Positions 22,281 to 31,577 of a stretch of DNA of 64,000 nt are shown here, piece after piece. The translations under genes and the position numbers were made by a program. Where the stretch lies: NCBI RefSeq assembly GCF_011516735.1, contig NZ_WOSX01000004.1, forward strand, positions 62,001 to 126,000, read 5' to 3'. The notes under the pieces are model-generated. The model made no database searches and was not told the DNA's origin. It saw only the letters and a program-made list of their open reading frames with translations. Positions within the stretch are counted from its first letter, which is position 1. Each line of letters starts with the position of its first letter. The stretch is from Acetobacter fallax. GTDB lineage: Bacteria > Pseudomonadota > Alphaproteobacteria > Acetobacterales > Acetobacteraceae.

Positions 22281-22647
22281 TTCTCTGGAGTCCGGAGCGG
22301 ACAGGGCCGGTTTGGGGCTCCTGTCCGTCGACTCCAGCAATCGTTTTCATTTACAGGCCCGCACCGCGAGGGAGCGATCTGTCAGAGCGCCGTGTTTCAT
22401 ATCACCCGCGCACAGGAAACCTGTTGCGGTCTGAATTCCGCCGACTCTGACGTCCGCCTCTGGCCGCAACAGGCGACCAGACGGTCTGCGTCTGCATATC
22501 AAGCTGTTGAGGTGGAAAGTAGATCATCGATTCGGGAGGCGCAACGAGATTCTCGACTCGGTAACGCGATTTGATCGAAGGTATAGAGAATCGCGAATAA
22601 TGGCCCGATAGCAGGAAACTATTTGTTCATTACATTGTTTTTCAGAC
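22281..22647. other. dnaA upstream region
   Basis: No gene is visible. The part from about 22540 is clearly more AT-rich than its surroundings and should hold the dnaA promoter on the minus strand. No perfect copy of the consensus DnaA box was found here, so there is no direct support for an origin, although the location next to dnaA makes it a reasonable candidate. Confidence 0.4.
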
Positions 22648-22686
22648 AAATAAGCCGAAACACCCGACGGGCATTCCGGCTTATTT
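22648..22686 (-). terminator. Stem-loop between rpsT and dnaA
   Basis: Perfect 10-bp inverted repeat AAATAAGCCG...CGGCTTATTT with a 19-base loop. On the minus strand it lies downstream of rpsT, and the second arm supplies a moderately T-rich run (CTTATTTGTCTG). It would stop rpsT transcription before the dnaA promoter. Confidence 0.6.
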
Positions 22687-22711
22687 AAACACATTCTGAA
22701 TAACAACTGAG

Positions 22712-22737
22712 GCAAAGGCAGAAATTAACGCCTTTGC
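22712..22737 (-). terminator. Second stem-loop directly after rpsT
   Basis: Perfect 8-bp stem GCAAAGGC...GCCTTTGC with a 10-base AT-rich loop, 32 bases past the rpsT stop on the minus strand. There is no T-run after it; it may act with the neighbouring stem or stabilise the rpsT 3' end. Confidence 0.45.
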
Positions 22738-22768
22738 GGCCCTGTTTTCTGCCCTGTGTGCTCAGGCT

Positions 22769-23038
22769 TCAGGCTGTAGCGATAGCTTTGATCCGCGAAG
22801 ACAGGCGGGAGATTTTGCGGGCTGCGAGGTTGCTGTGGATAACACCCTTTGTCGCGGCGCGCTGGATTTCCGGCTGAGCCACTTTCAGAGCTGCGTTCGC
22901 TTCGTCTTTGTTGCCCGACGCGATTGCTGCCTCGACCTTCTTGAGGAAGGTGCGCATGCGGGACATGCGGGCAGTGTTGCGAAGGGTGCGACGCTCCGTC
23001 TGACGGATGCGTTTACGAGCGGATGCGATGTTCGCCAT
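22769..23038 (-). CDS. rpsT: 30S ribosomal protein S20
   Basis: Small basic protein that binds 16S rRNA early in 30S assembly. It begins [21 protein letters not shown] and is 89 residues, standard for S20. The frame stays open upstream into the mutM side, but the ATG at 23038 is fixed by homology to the family N-terminus. Position next to dnaA is common in alphaproteobacteria. Followed by two stem-loops. Confidence 0.97.
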   Translation of the reverse strand: MANIASARKRIRQTERRTLRNTARMSRMRTFLKKVEAAIASGNKDEANAALKVAQPEIQRAATKGVIHSNLAARKISRLSSRIKAIATA

Positions 23039-23214
23039 TGTTTTCTGTCTGGTCCAGCAAGATCGATGTGTTGATGCGTATCCCGTCTTGCGACGGTTAA
23101 GCCCGAATAAGGTTGGCTTCTCTAGTCCAGTGCCGGTCTGCGCGTCAAGCTGGAGTTCTCGGGCGACCGCGCTTTGTGCGACACGGGGGTCATGCATCAG
23201 CCGCAGGGCGTGGT

Positions 23215-24084
23215 TCACGATGCCGCCGGGTCTGTTTGCAGGCGCGGGCAGAAGAAGGTCGAACGGCCGGACTGGGTGATCCTGACGATGCCCGGGCAGG
23301 CGTCTGTTCCGTCTGCCCCCTGCCCTTTCGTCGGGCATTCCGGGCAGGGCTGGCCGGCGCGGCCATAGACGCGCCAGGCGTGCTGGAAATAGCCGAGTTC
23401 ACCGTCGGGCTGAACGTAATCGCGCAGGCTGGAGCCTCCGGCGGCGATGGCTTCGGTCAGGACGGCACGGATGGCGCGGACGAGGCGGCGGATGGCGGGC
23501 ATGGTGAGGATGCCGGCCGGGGTGGCGGGGTGGATGCGGGCACGGAACAGGGCTTCGCAGACATAGATATTGCCGAGGCCTGCGACGATACGCTGATCGA
23601 GGAGCATGGCTTTGATCGGGGCGCGGCGGCCGGCGAGGCTTTGAGCCAGGGTGGCGGCGGTGAAAGCGGGGTCGAGAGGTTCCGGTCCCATGCCGGAGAC
23701 GAAGCGATGGGAGTCTTCTTCCTTTGTGGGCACGAGGTCGATGGCGCCGAAGCGGCGGGGGTCGATCAGGCCGAAGCATCGTCCCTCTTCTGTCGTGAAT
23801 GTGACGTGTTCGTGGAGGGTGACCTCGCCGGAGGCGTCCAGGGTGACGCGACCGGACATACCGAGGTGGAGGAGCATCGACATGCCGCCGGAGAGACGCA
23901 TGAAGATGTATTTGCCGCGGCGACGGAAACTTTCGATGCGGCGCCCGTTGAGAATTTTTGTGAGATCCTTCGGGAGGGGCCAGCGGAGGTCCGGGCGGCG
24001 GACGACGGCGGAGATGATCCGGTGGCCTTCGAGGCTGGCACGCATGCCGCGCATCACGGTTTCGACTTCGGGGAGTTCTGGCAT
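23215..24084 (-). CDS. mutM: Formamidopyrimidine-DNA glycosylase (variant zinc finger)
   Basis: Bifunctional DNA glycosylase/AP lyase that removes 8-oxoguanine and FapyG. The N-terminal catalytic motif PELPEVE (Pro1 nucleophile after Met removal, Glu2) fixes the start at 24084. The H2TH region ([18 protein letters not shown]) is intact. The C-terminal finger is unusual: CPEC is followed by an insertion of about 12 residues containing another cysteine (DACPG), and the last pair reads FFCPRLQ instead of CxxC. Four cysteines are still present, so zinc may be held with altered spacing. It is divergent from ubiE, the two starts overlapping regulatory space of 28 bases. Confidence 0.95.
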   Translation of the reverse strand: MPELPEVETVMRGMRASLEGHRIISAVVRRPDLRWPLPKDLTKILNGRRIESFRRRGKYIFMRLSGGMSMLLHLGMSGRVTLDASGEVTLHEHVTFTTEEGRCFGLIDPRRFGAIDLVPTKEEDSHRFVSGMGPEPLDPAFTAATLAQSLAGRRAPIKAMLLDQRIVAGLGNIYVCEALFRARIHPATPAGILTMPAIRRLVRAIRAVLTEAIAAGGSSLRDYVQPDGELGYFQHAWRVYGRAGQPCPECPTKGQGADGTDACPGIVRITQSGRSTFFCPRLQTDPAAS

Positions 24085-24112
24085 TGCGACAAACACGCTA
24101 TAGGTCGGCGCC

Positions 24113-24907
24113 ATGACCGACAATGCCCCTTACGAGATCCATGAAACAGCCGGCGCCACCGGTGCGGCTGCTGATGAAACCACCGATTTCGGCTATCGCG
24201 CCGTGCCGCGCACCGACAAGAAGCCGCTTGTCCGCGCGGTGTTTGACAGTGTTGCGAGTCGCTATGACGTGATGAACGACGTGATGTCACTGGGCGTGCA
24301 TCGCGTCTGGAAGCGGATGTTCAATGCACAGCTGGCGCCGCAGCCGGGTCTGTCGCTGCTGGATCTGGCTGGCGGAACGGGCGACGTGACGTTTGGCTGG
24401 CTGGCCGGTGGTGGCGGGCCTGCGATCATGACGGACATCAATGAGAAGATGCTGGCGGTGGGCCGGGACCGGGCGATTGCGCGCGGGTATGTGTCCGATC
24501 TGTCTTTCTGTGTGGTGGATGCGGAGCAGATTCCTCTGGCGGACCGGTCTGTGGACCGGGTGACGATTTCCTTCGGGCTGCGAAACTGCACGGACAAACT
24601 GGCGGTGCTGAAAGAGGCGCGTCGGGTTCTGAAGCCGGGCGGGCGGTTTATGTGTCTGGAGTTCTCCCAGGTTCAGGTCGCGGCGCTGGCACCGGTTTAT
24701 GATGCCTGGTCGTTTAAGGTGCTGCCGGCGATGGGGCAGTTTATCGCGAAGGATCGTGAGAGCTATCAGTATCTTGCGGAGAGCATTCGCATGTTTCCGG
24801 ATCAGGAGACGCTGGCCGACATGTTCCGGGAGGCCGGGTTCGCGCATGTGAAGTATCAGTCGCTGTCCGGCGGGATTGCGGCGATTCACTCCGGCTGGCG
24901 GCTCTGA
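24113..24907 (+). CDS. ubiE: Demethylubiquinone C-methyltransferase
   Basis: SAM-dependent methyltransferase of ubiquinone (and, where present, menaquinone) synthesis. Signature sequences are [32 protein letters not shown] (SAM motif I), [26 protein letters not shown] and [21 protein letters not shown]. The 264 residues fit the family, with about 40 extra N-terminal residues. It is followed after six bases by coaBC, so the two are probably co-transcribed. Confidence 0.97.
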   Translation: MTDNAPYEIHETAGATGAAADETTDFGYRAVPRTDKKPLVRAVFDSVASRYDVMNDVMSLGVHRVWKRMFNAQLAPQPGLSLLDLAGGTGDVTFGWLAGGGGPAIMTDINEKMLAVGRDRAIARGYVSDLSFCVVDAEQIPLADRSVDRVTISFGLRNCTDKLAVLKEARRVLKPGGRFMCLEFSQVQVAALAPVYDAWSFKVLPAMGQFIAKDRESYQYLAESIRMFPDQETLADMFREAGFAHVKYQSLSGGIAAIHSGWRL

Positions 24908-24913
24908 CGTCCG

Positions 24914-26248
24914 ATGGGTGTCGCCGCCGGTAAGCCTGACGACGTTTCTGGCGGGTCGGCCCGGAAGCGGGTTCTGCTGATCGTCAGTGGCGGGATTGCG
25001 GCTTACAAGGCGCTGGAGCTGGTGCGTCTGCTGAAGGCGGCGCGGGTGGATGTGCGCTGTGTTCTGACGAAGGCGGGAGCGGAGTTTGTGACGCCGCTGT
25101 CGTTGCAGGCACTGAGTGGCGAGCCGGTTTATCAGGATCTGTTTTCGCTGACGGATGAGCAGGAGATGGGGCACATTGTGTTGTCCCGCTCGGCTGATCT
25201 TGTGGTTGTGGCGCCGGCGACGGCAAACATTCTGGCGAAGATGGCGCAGGGTCTGGCGGATGATCTGGCGACGACGCTGCTTCTGGCGACGGATACGCCG
25301 GTGATGGTGGCTCCTGCGATGAACGTGCGCATGTGGGAGCATCCGGCGACGCGGGCGAATATGGCGCTGCTGACGGATCGGGGCGTGCAGGTTGTCGGGC
25401 CTGATGACGGTGAGATGGCCTGTGGTGAGTTCGGACCGGGGCGGTTTGCTGAGCCGGTCGTGCTGCGGGATGTGATTCTGGCGTGGCTCGGGCGGGCTGA
25501 CATTCGGGGTGCTTCGGCTCTGATCGGGTGGTTCCGGCCGACGCATGGGGGGATTGCCTGGGAGCCGCTGGCGGGACGTCGGGCGCTGGTGACGGCGGGG
25601 CCGACGCATGAGCCGGTTGATCCGGTGCGGTATCTGGGGAACCGGTCTTCCGGGTTGCAGGGTTATGCGATCGCCTCGGCGCTGGCGGCGCTTGGGGCGC
25701 GGGTGACGCTGGTGAGCGGACCGGTGGCGCTGGCTGATCCGGCTGGTGTGGATGTGGTTCGGGTTGAGACGGCGCTGGAGATGGAGCGCGCTGTGCGGGC
25801 GGCGTTACCGGCGGACATTGCGGTCTGTGCGGCGGCGGTGGCGGACTGGCGGGTGGATGGTGTTGCGGGTCTGAAAATTAAGAAGCAGGCCGGGGCGCCG
25901 CCTCCCGTGCTGACGTTGAGTCCGAATCCGGATCTTCTGGCGATGCTGTCCGCGCCGGGGCCGGAGCGTCCGGCTCTGGTGGTCGGGTTTGCCGCCGAGA
26001 CTGACAATGTCGAAGCGAATGCCGTGGCCAAGCGGACCCGCAAGGGGTGCGACTGGATCGTTGCGAATGACGTTTCGACCGGCACGAATGTGATGGGTGG
26101 GCTGGATAACCGGGCCATTCTGATCACGCGGGATGGAATTGAGCACTGGCCGCTGCTGGCCAAGACAGAGCTGGCGCGTCGTCTGGCGGAGCGGATTGCG
26201 GCGTGGTTTGAGATGCCGGTCATGGCGGATGGTGGCGACCGGGTCTGA
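24914..26248 (+). CDS. coaBC: Bifunctional phosphopantothenoylcysteine decarboxylase / phosphopantothenate-cysteine ligase
   Basis: Makes 4'-phosphopantetheine from phosphopantothenate and cysteine in CoA synthesis. The N-terminal flavoprotein CoaC domain shows VSGGIAAYKALELVR, the catalytic-histidine region MGHIVLSRSADLVVVAPATAN, PAMNVRMW and the substrate-clamp GEMACGEFGPGRF. The C-terminal CoaB domain begins RRALVTAGPTHEPVDPVRYLGNRS and contains GLKIKKQ. Total length 444 is normal, with a short insert between domains. Between ubiE and dut, presumably one operon. Confidence 0.96.
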   Translation: MGVAAGKPDDVSGGSARKRVLLIVSGGIAAYKALELVRLLKAARVDVRCVLTKAGAEFVTPLSLQALSGEPVYQDLFSLTDEQEMGHIVLSRSADLVVVAPATANILAKMAQGLADDLATTLLLATDTPVMVAPAMNVRMWEHPATRANMALLTDRGVQVVGPDDGEMACGEFGPGRFAEPVVLRDVILAWLGRADIRGASALIGWFRPTHGGIAWEPLAGRRALVTAGPTHEPVDPVRYLGNRSSGLQGYAIASALAALGARVTLVSGPVALADPAGVDVVRVETALEMERAVRAALPADIAVCAAAVADWRVDGVAGLKIKKQAGAPPPVLTLSPNPDLLAMLSAPGPERPALVVGFAAETDNVEANAVAKRTRKGCDWIVANDVSTGTNVMGGLDNRAILITRDGIEHWPLLAKTELARRLAERIAAWFEMPVMADGGDRV

Positions 26249-26300
26249 GTCCCTTCACGATGGTTTTTTCTGAGATCTGTGGGTTTGTGGGAGATTGCGT

Positions 26301-26756
26301 ATGACGGCGCCACTGGTTCCTGTTTCTGTTCGGCGGCTTGACCATGCGGAGGGGCTTCCCCTGCCCTCTTATGCGACGGCGGGGGCTGCCGGGATGGATC
26401 TGCTTGCGGCGGTGACCGGTTCGCTGAGCGTGTTGCCGGGCGGGCGGGCGATGATTCCGACGGGGCTCTGTATTGCGCTGCCGCCGGGGTATGAGTTGCA
26501 GGTGCGGCCTCGTTCGGGGCTGGCGCTGAAGCACGGAATCACTTTACCGAACACGCCGGGGACGATTGACGAGGATTATCGGGGCGAGATCTGTGTGATT
26601 CTGCTGAACACGGGGACTGAGGTGTTCACGGTTGAGCGTGGGATGAGGGTTGCCCAGGCGGTGATTGCGCCGGTGTTTCGGGTGTTGTGGAACGAGGTGG
26701 ACGATCTGGACGACACGGATCGTGGCGCGGGCGGGTTTGGCAGCACGGGACAGTAA
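26301..26756 (+). CDS. dut: Deoxyuridine 5'-triphosphate nucleotidohydrolase (dUTPase)
   Basis: Hydrolyses dUTP to dUMP and PPi, keeping uracil out of DNA. All five trimeric dUTPase motifs are present: [44 protein letters not shown] and the C-terminal arm [13 protein letters not shown] at 26301 follows a GGGAG site by seven bases and gives 151 residues, the typical size. The coaBC-dut neighbourhood is common. Confidence 0.97.
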   Translation: MTAPLVPVSVRRLDHAEGLPLPSYATAGAAGMDLLAAVTGSLSVLPGGRAMIPTGLCIALPPGYELQVRPRSGLALKHGITLPNTPGTIDEDYRGEICVILLNTGTEVFTVERGMRVAQAVIAPVFRVLWNEVDDLDDTDRGAGGFGSTGQ

Positions 26757-26854
26757 TTTCCGGTTCTGCTTCGGGTGAAAAGCGCACTGAACCTTTGACA
26801 ACGGGGCCAGGAAAGGGCTCCATTTCATTGTCACAGGCAGAAACCGCGAGAAGT

Positions 26855-28612
26855 ATGAGCGCCTCCGCCAGTCTTTCGTCAGATCGTTATTCGGCAGATG
26901 AAGCGTCGCTTCGGGTCGGGGTTCGCCGGTTTGTGGGGATGCGGGCGCTGATCTGCGTTCTTTGTTTTGAGATGCTGGCCGGAGTGGCTGTGCATCTTCT
27001 GACGGGGGAGGACACGATTTCGGGCCGCCAGACGGTGCTTCTGTCTCTGCCCGGGTTACCGGACTGCGCGCTGCACACGGCACTTCGGATGGCGACTGTC
27101 CTTGTTCTGTCCGTCATGTTTTCGGTCTTCTGTGCGATCGTCACGGACCGGCGGGAGCGATTTCGGGAAAATATCCTTTCTTTTCTTGATGAATCACGGG
27201 CGGTTCCGGTCTGTGGATTTCTTGTTTTCGCGGCACCGTTGTTTTCCATGCTGGTTCCGGGGCATGGGATTGCGGGAGAGTGTCTGACGGGTGCTGCGGT
27301 TTTTCCGGTTCTCGCCGGGCCGATGACAGCGGCGCTTCTCCGATCGGGGGGCCGTGGTTCGGGGGAGCTTGATCTGGTCGCTCGGGGATTCCGGTTGACG
27401 GGCTGGCAGAGATTCTGGCGGCTGGACATGCCTGTTGCGATTCCTGTGCTTGTAAAGGGTGCAGTTGAAGCCATGCCATTTGCGTGGCTGGCCCTGCTCT
27501 GGGTGGAGATTTTCGTGTGGCAACGGGCGGCTTTCGTGGCGCCTGGTCTGGGCGCCTGTGTGGCGGCAGCGGCGGCGACGGGCATTGTGTGGCCGGTTGT
27601 GCTGGCGGCGCTGATCATGATGCTGATTGTCATTGGATATGACTGGCTTGTTTTTCGTCCGCTTCTTTCCTGGTCGGCGCGGTTTCAGATTGAGGGCGAT
27701 GGGGCTGGTCTGTCAGGCTTGCCGTCTGAGCCACCGGTTTTACGATTTCTCCGTCGGGCTCCTGTTGTGGGACGACTGGGCGAGGCTGCCCTGTATGCGG
27801 TTCGGAGGCTGGGAACGCTTCGCCTTGGGCGCGCGCCTGTTGCCGTTCCGTCGTCAGAGACGGCCGGGCGCCCGTATCTGGCTGAGACTGTCGCACTGGC
27901 AGGACTGTGTGCGACGACGCTGGCTGTGTGCTGGCAGCCGCTGATTTTTCATATCGGGCCGGACGAAGTCGTGCGGGTTGCAGCACTGGGATTTGCGACG
28001 CTTCTGCGCGTTCTGCTCATGGTGCTGCTGGCATCTGTTATCTGGCTTTTTCCAGGTATGTGGCTGGGGAGGCGTCGGGCCGAAGCGGCTGAGTGTGTTT
28101 CGCTGATGCGACTGCTGGCTGTCTTTCCGACGGTGATGCTGTTTCCGCTTATGGCTGGTCTGATTACGGGGCTGCGGCTTTCATCCGGGTTCTGGCTGAT
28201 GCCGCTGGTGATGATCGGACCGCAATGGTTTCTGGCGGCAAAGCTGACTGGCGGTGTGGCGACGTTTCCGCGTGGCCTGTTTGAGGCGGCGCGGGCTTAT
28301 GACATCCGGGGCTGGCTGTGGTGGCGGTCTGTTGTGTTGCCCGGCATTGGCAGAGGCTGGCTGGCCGGAGCACGGATGGCGTTTTTCGGGGCCTGGAATC
28401 TGGCGATTGCGGCGGAATTTGTTCGCTGGGGCGATGTGCGGCTGATTTCTGCTGGTCTGGGCGCGTATATCGCTGAGGCTATGGAGGCCGGGGACAGCGT
28501 CCGTGCGGCGTTTGGTGTGACGGTGATGACGGCGTTCGCCGCACTTCTCAGTGCGCTGGTGTGGGAACCACTGGCGGCATGGGTGCGGCGGCGGACGATG
28601 GGGGCTGAGTGA
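26855..28612 (+). CDS. ABC transporter permease, two fused BPD-type membrane domains
   Basis: Inner-membrane permease in which two binding-protein-dependent transport domains are joined in one chain (585 residues). Each half has five to six helices and an EAA-like loop: ELDLVARGFRLTGWQRFWRLDMP in the first, LFEAARAYDIRGWLWWRSVVLPG in the second. Such fused permeases of the nitrate/sulfonate/taurine group usually lie next to an ATPase with a C-terminal AAA-associated domain; that ATPase is found here about 8 kb away (36433). The start is uncertain: ATG at 26855 is used; a TTG at 26828 has a better AGGAAAGG site. The substrate is unknown and no binding protein is nearby. Confidence 0.85.
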   Translation: MSASASLSSDRYSADEASLRVGVRRFVGMRALICVLCFEMLAGVAVHLLTGEDTISGRQTVLLSLPGLPDCALHTALRMATVLVLSVMFSVFCAIVTDRRERFRENILSFLDESRAVPVCGFLVFAAPLFSMLVPGHGIAGECLTGAAVFPVLAGPMTAALLRSGGRGSGELDLVARGFRLTGWQRFWRLDMPVAIPVLVKGAVEAMPFAWLALLWVEIFVWQRAAFVAPGLGACVAAAAATGIVWPVVLAALIMMLIVIGYDWLVFRPLLSWSARFQIEGDGAGLSGLPSEPPVLRFLRRAPVVGRLGEAALYAVRRLGTLRLGRAPVAVPSSETAGRPYLAETVALAGLCATTLAVCWQPLIFHIGPDEVVRVAALGFATLLRVLLMVLLASVIWLFPGMWLGRRRAEAAECVSLMRLLAVFPTVMLFPLMAGLITGLRLSSGFWLMPLVMIGPQWFLAAKLTGGVATFPRGLFEAARAYDIRGWLWWRSVVLPGIGRGWLAGARMAFFGAWNLAIAAEFVRWGDVRLISAGLGAYIAEAMEAGDSVRAAFGVTVMTAFAALLSALVWEPLAAWVRRRTMGAE

Positions 28613-28619
28613 TCTGAGA

Positions 28620-28809
28620 GAGGCTGTTTCAAAAGCTCTTTGCAGAGCAGGAGCGTCCCTGACAGGCGCGGCTGGCGTTGCGTTTCTGAGCGCCGGAGCG
28701 GAGCGGCCTTACGGCCCGTGAGCACTGGGCCATGAGTATCGGGGCCGTGAGCATCGGGGCGCGGAAAACCCGTGCGGGGTCGCCAGCAGAGAGCTTTTGA
28801 AGCCGGCTC
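28620..28809. repeat. Family-A element, copy A1
   Basis: 190-bp intergenic element bounded by inverted ends GAGGCTGTTTCAAAAGCTC and GAGCTTTTGAAGCCGGCTC. Inside are the words TTTCTGAGCGCCGGAGCG and GGCCGTGAGCATCGG followed by GGAAAA, shared with copies A2 and A3. It fills the gap between the ends of two convergent genes, its last base touching the stop codon of the M20 peptidase. Confidence 0.75.
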
Positions 28810-30203
28810 TAATGCGAGAGATCCGGCAGAAGCGACAGATAGAAGTCTATCGCCGGGCCGATGGCTGCGACCGGGGTGCGTTCGTTCAGACCGTGGGAGA
28901 AATTTTCTGATGGTTTGAGGAAGACGGGGCTGATTGAGTAGCTGGGGACGTGGTGATTTCGGAACCACATGCTGTCGCTGGCACCTGAGGTCATGCCGGG
29001 GAAGACGGGCAGGCCGGGGTGGATGCCGTGCATGGCTTTTTCGACGGCCTGGGTGAAATCCGGGCGCATGGGAGAGGCTTCGGTTTCGACGGAGCCCTGG
29101 GTGACGTCGGAAAAATGCACGTCCGGGTCGGCGGCGGCTTTTTCGAGTTCGGCCATGATGGCACTGCGCGGGTGGCCGGGGAAGATGCGGCAGTTGATGT
29201 TGGCGGTGGCGCTTTGCGGAAGGGCATTGAGGGCGTGGCCACCATTGATCATGGTGACGACACAGGTTGTGCCGATTTTACCGATCAGGGCCGGGTCGGC
29301 GCTGAGAGTGGCGATGGCGGATTGACTGGCGGGATTTGCGGCGAAGTTACGCATGGCTGTGGCGATTTTCGCGGGCTGGAACTGAGCGGCGCTGGTGAAA
29401 TAGCTTTTGCTCAGCGCGTTGAGTTCGGGCCTGAACTGATATTTCTGAATACGCAGGAGGGCTGCGGCGAGGCGATCGATGGCGTTATCGGCGCGTGGTT
29501 CTGACGAGTGACCGCCGGGATTGGTGACGGTCATTCTGAAATCGGCGTAGGTTTTTTCGGCGCCTTCCCAGGAATAATAGTCAGGTTTGCCGGTTTTTTC
29601 ATCGAGGATGCCGACGCCAACATCGCCGTTGAGGACGAGATCGGCGTTTGAAAGTTTATCGGCGAGAATTTTACCCGTTTCCATTGCGGTTTCTTCATCG
29701 CCGGAGAGGGCGAGGATGATGTCGCGGCGGGGGGTGTAACCTTCGCGTTTCAGTTCGATCAGGGAGGCGATGACCAGGGCGGCGTCGAGTTTCATGTCGG
29801 TGGCGCCACGTCCGAAGAGGTAGCCATTTTCGACGACCGGTTTAAAGGGGTCACGCTGCCAGTCGGCGGGTTTTGCTTCGACGACATCCATGTGGCCGGA
29901 GATGACGACGGGTTTGAGGGACGGATCGGAGCCGGGCCAGCGGGCGGTCATGTACGCCGTGTCCCCGAAGGGGGTGATGGTGATGTCTTTTGCCTGGAAT
30001 CCGCCTGCGATGAGGGTGGAGCGGAAGAGTGCAGCGACCTGCGGAGTCTGGTTTCCGGGACCGGCGACGGAGCGGAGGGCAATGGCTTTTTCGGCGAGGG
30101 TGAGTGCCTGCTCTTCGGCCTGAGGGTGTTGCGCGGTGTCGGCCTTTGCCACGAGCGGAGGCGTGAGCGCGGTGAGAGCAAGCAGGATGAGCGCCTTACG
30201 CAT
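28809..30203 (-). CDS. M20 family metallopeptidase with signal peptide
   Basis: Zinc-dependent amino- or carboxypeptidase-like enzyme of the M20 (ArgE/DapE/CPG2) clan, exported to the periplasm. A signal peptide is clear (MRKALILLALTALTPPLVAKA). Zinc ligands and catalytic residues appear as SGHMDVVEAKPADW, GRGATDMK, SGDEETAMETG and GDVGVG; the dimerisation-domain mark NPGGHSSEPRADNAIDRL follows. Length of 464 fits. The natural peptide is unknown. It is convergent with the ABC permease and bounded on one side by repeat A1, on the other by a permease fragment, so it lies in a rearranged segment. Confidence 0.9.
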   Translation of the reverse strand: MRKALILLALTALTPPLVAKADTAQHPQAEEQALTLAEKAIALRSVAGPGNQTPQVAALFRSTLIAGGFQAKDITITPFGDTAYMTARWPGSDPSLKPVVISGHMDVVEAKPADWQRDPFKPVVENGYLFGRGATDMKLDAALVIASLIELKREGYTPRRDIILALSGDEETAMETGKILADKLSNADLVLNGDVGVGILDEKTGKPDYYSWEGAEKTYADFRMTVTNPGGHSSEPRADNAIDRLAAALLRIQKYQFRPELNALSKSYFTSAAQFQPAKIATAMRNFAANPASQSAIATLSADPALIGKIGTTCVVTMINGGHALNALPQSATANINCRIFPGHPRSAIMAELEKAAADPDVHFSDVTQGSVETEASPMRPDFTQAVEKAMHGIHPGLPVFPGMTSGASDSMWFRNHHVPSYSISPVFLKPSENFSHGLNERTPVAAIGPAIDFYLSLLPDLSH

Positions 30204-30314
30204 TGACCGTGTCTCCGTCTGTCATCTGGTTCGGTTGGGTAACATCCTGGTTTCGGGAAGAACAGGGGGGCAGATGAGGCTTCCTGTTCGGGTAGTGGAG
30301 ATCGGGGAGAGTGC

Positions 30315-30422
30315 TCGGGCCGGCACCCCCCAGGCATAAGTCTGGTGATGACGATGTCTGCGACGACTCTTGGTGCGCCGGTGTGGGCGCCGCTGGCGGC
30401 GTGGGTGTGGAGGCGGGAGTAA
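30315..30422 (+). pseudogene. 3' fragment of a second ABC permease gene
   Basis: The last 25 codons (from GTG at 30345 to TAA at 30422) read VMTMSATTLGAPVWAPLAAW then VWRRE. Sixteen of 25 positions match the C-terminus of the permease at 26855-28612 (VMTAFAALLSALVWEPLAAW then VRRRT). Weaker similarity, out of frame and interrupted by a stop, extends back to about 30315. This is the decayed end of a duplicated or homologous permease gene, placed beyond the M20 peptidase. Confidence 0.65.
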
Positions 30423-30605
30423 CATTCCCTCTGGCCTGCTCGCGCGTCGGGGCGCATGGGAGCTGCTGAGCGACGTTTTTTCAATTCGTGAAGAATACTG
30501 TCCCGACAACGGGAACCTGGAAAAACCTGTTTCGGGTTCGGACGTAATCAGTATCGGGATCTGATGCCGCGAGGAGGAGGGTCTGTCTTTTATGGAGACA
30601 ATCCG

Positions 30606-31574
30606 GTGAATTCTGATGATCTGGCGCTTTTTGCTCTCGTCGCGAATGATCTCAGCATTTCCAGAGCGGCTCTGACCATCGGGCTGGATCAGTCCACGGT
30701 AAGCCGGCGGATTGGTTTACTGGAGGCGCAGCTCGGCGGGCATCTTTTTCGCCGCAGCGGACATGGCGTCAAGCTGACAGAGAGCGGGCGGCTGTTGCTG
30801 GAGTATGCTCAGCGCGTCGCCCGGATCATGGAGGAAGCCAGCGAGGTGATCGGGGCCTGTTCCCGTACAGGTCCGGCACGTCTTTGTATTGCCGCTCAGC
30901 CCACTATTGCGCGGATGCTGTTTGGCACATTCAGCCGTGCACTCAGGGAACGTTATCCCGCGACCCGTATTCGTCTTATTGAGGGGCTTGCGGCTCAGAT
31001 TCTTCCCATGATGGAGGCGGGCGAGGTCGATCTTTCCGTTCTCTACGTTCCTGAATGTCCCGGCGGGCTGCACTGGGAGAAGCTTCTCCATGAAGATGTG
31101 CGGCTGATCACGCCATGGGATCATCCCCTGGAAGGAGGGTCTGTCGATGTTCGGGATCTGGGGGAGATCCCGCTTATTCTGCCGACGACGCATCATGGTC
31201 TTCGTGTTCTGGTTGAGAGACTTGCGGCGCGTCACAATTTTCCGCTCCGGATCGCGCTGGAGTGTGACGGGTCGATTTCGATTACCAAACGGCTTGTGCG
31301 CGAGAACTGCGGCTGCACGATTCTGCCGTCGGCGGCGGTGACGGAGGATATTGCCAGCGGGGTGCTGAAAAGCTTTCGGCTCGTCAATCCTGAGATTACG
31401 CGCACTGTTGCCGCGACATGGCCGAAGAAGAGTCTGCTGCCGGATGATCTCTCGGCCATTCTTCGCCTTCTTCGCCAGTGCACTGAAACGCTTGTGAATG
31501 AGGGCCGCTGGCCGGATGCGCGCCTGTGTCCGGCGACGCCTGTGCCGGCGGCCTCATTCAGTGAAGGCGTTTAG
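30606..31574 (+). CDS. LysR-family transcriptional regulator
   Basis: N-terminal winged helix-turn-helix (LALFALVANDLSISRAALTIGLDQSTVSRRIGLLE) followed by a substrate-binding domain of about 230 residues, total 322. The GTG at 30606 is preferred: it gives the usual short LysR N-terminus (NSDDLALFALV) and has GGAG about nine bases upstream; an ATG at 30564 is in frame. It converges on the aldehyde dehydrogenase gene, whose stop lies only three bases from its own, and is probably the regulator of the aldehyde dehydrogenase / ThDP-enzyme / MFS operon, an inference from proximity. Confidence 0.9.
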   Translation: MNSDDLALFALVANDLSISRAALTIGLDQSTVSRRIGLLEAQLGGHLFRRSGHGVKLTESGRLLLEYAQRVARIMEEASEVIGACSRTGPARLCIAAQPTIARMLFGTFSRALRERYPATRIRLIEGLAAQILPMMEAGEVDLSVLYVPECPGGLHWEKLLHEDVRLITPWDHPLEGGSVDVRDLGEIPLILPTTHHGLRVLVERLAARHNFPLRIALECDGSISITKRLVRENCGCTILPSAAVTEDIASGVLKSFRLVNPEITRTVAATWPKKSLLPDDLSAILRLLRQCTETLVNEGRWPDARLCPATPVPAASFSEGV

Positions 31575-31577
31575 GGG

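Noticed and set aside
22834-22842. Perfect DnaA-box consensus TGTGGATAA
   Set aside because: It lies inside rpsT and encodes conserved residues (VIHSN region); a lone box within a coding sequence is weak evidence for an origin.
23113-24144. 343-residue plus-strand frame opposite mutM
   Set aside because: Asp/Glu/Gly-rich antisense shadow; mutM on the minus strand has all catalytic motifs.
28620-28809. Target-site duplication around family-A copies
   Set aside because: Short candidates such as TGA/TAA differ between the two sides of A1 and A2; no convincing duplication could be read.
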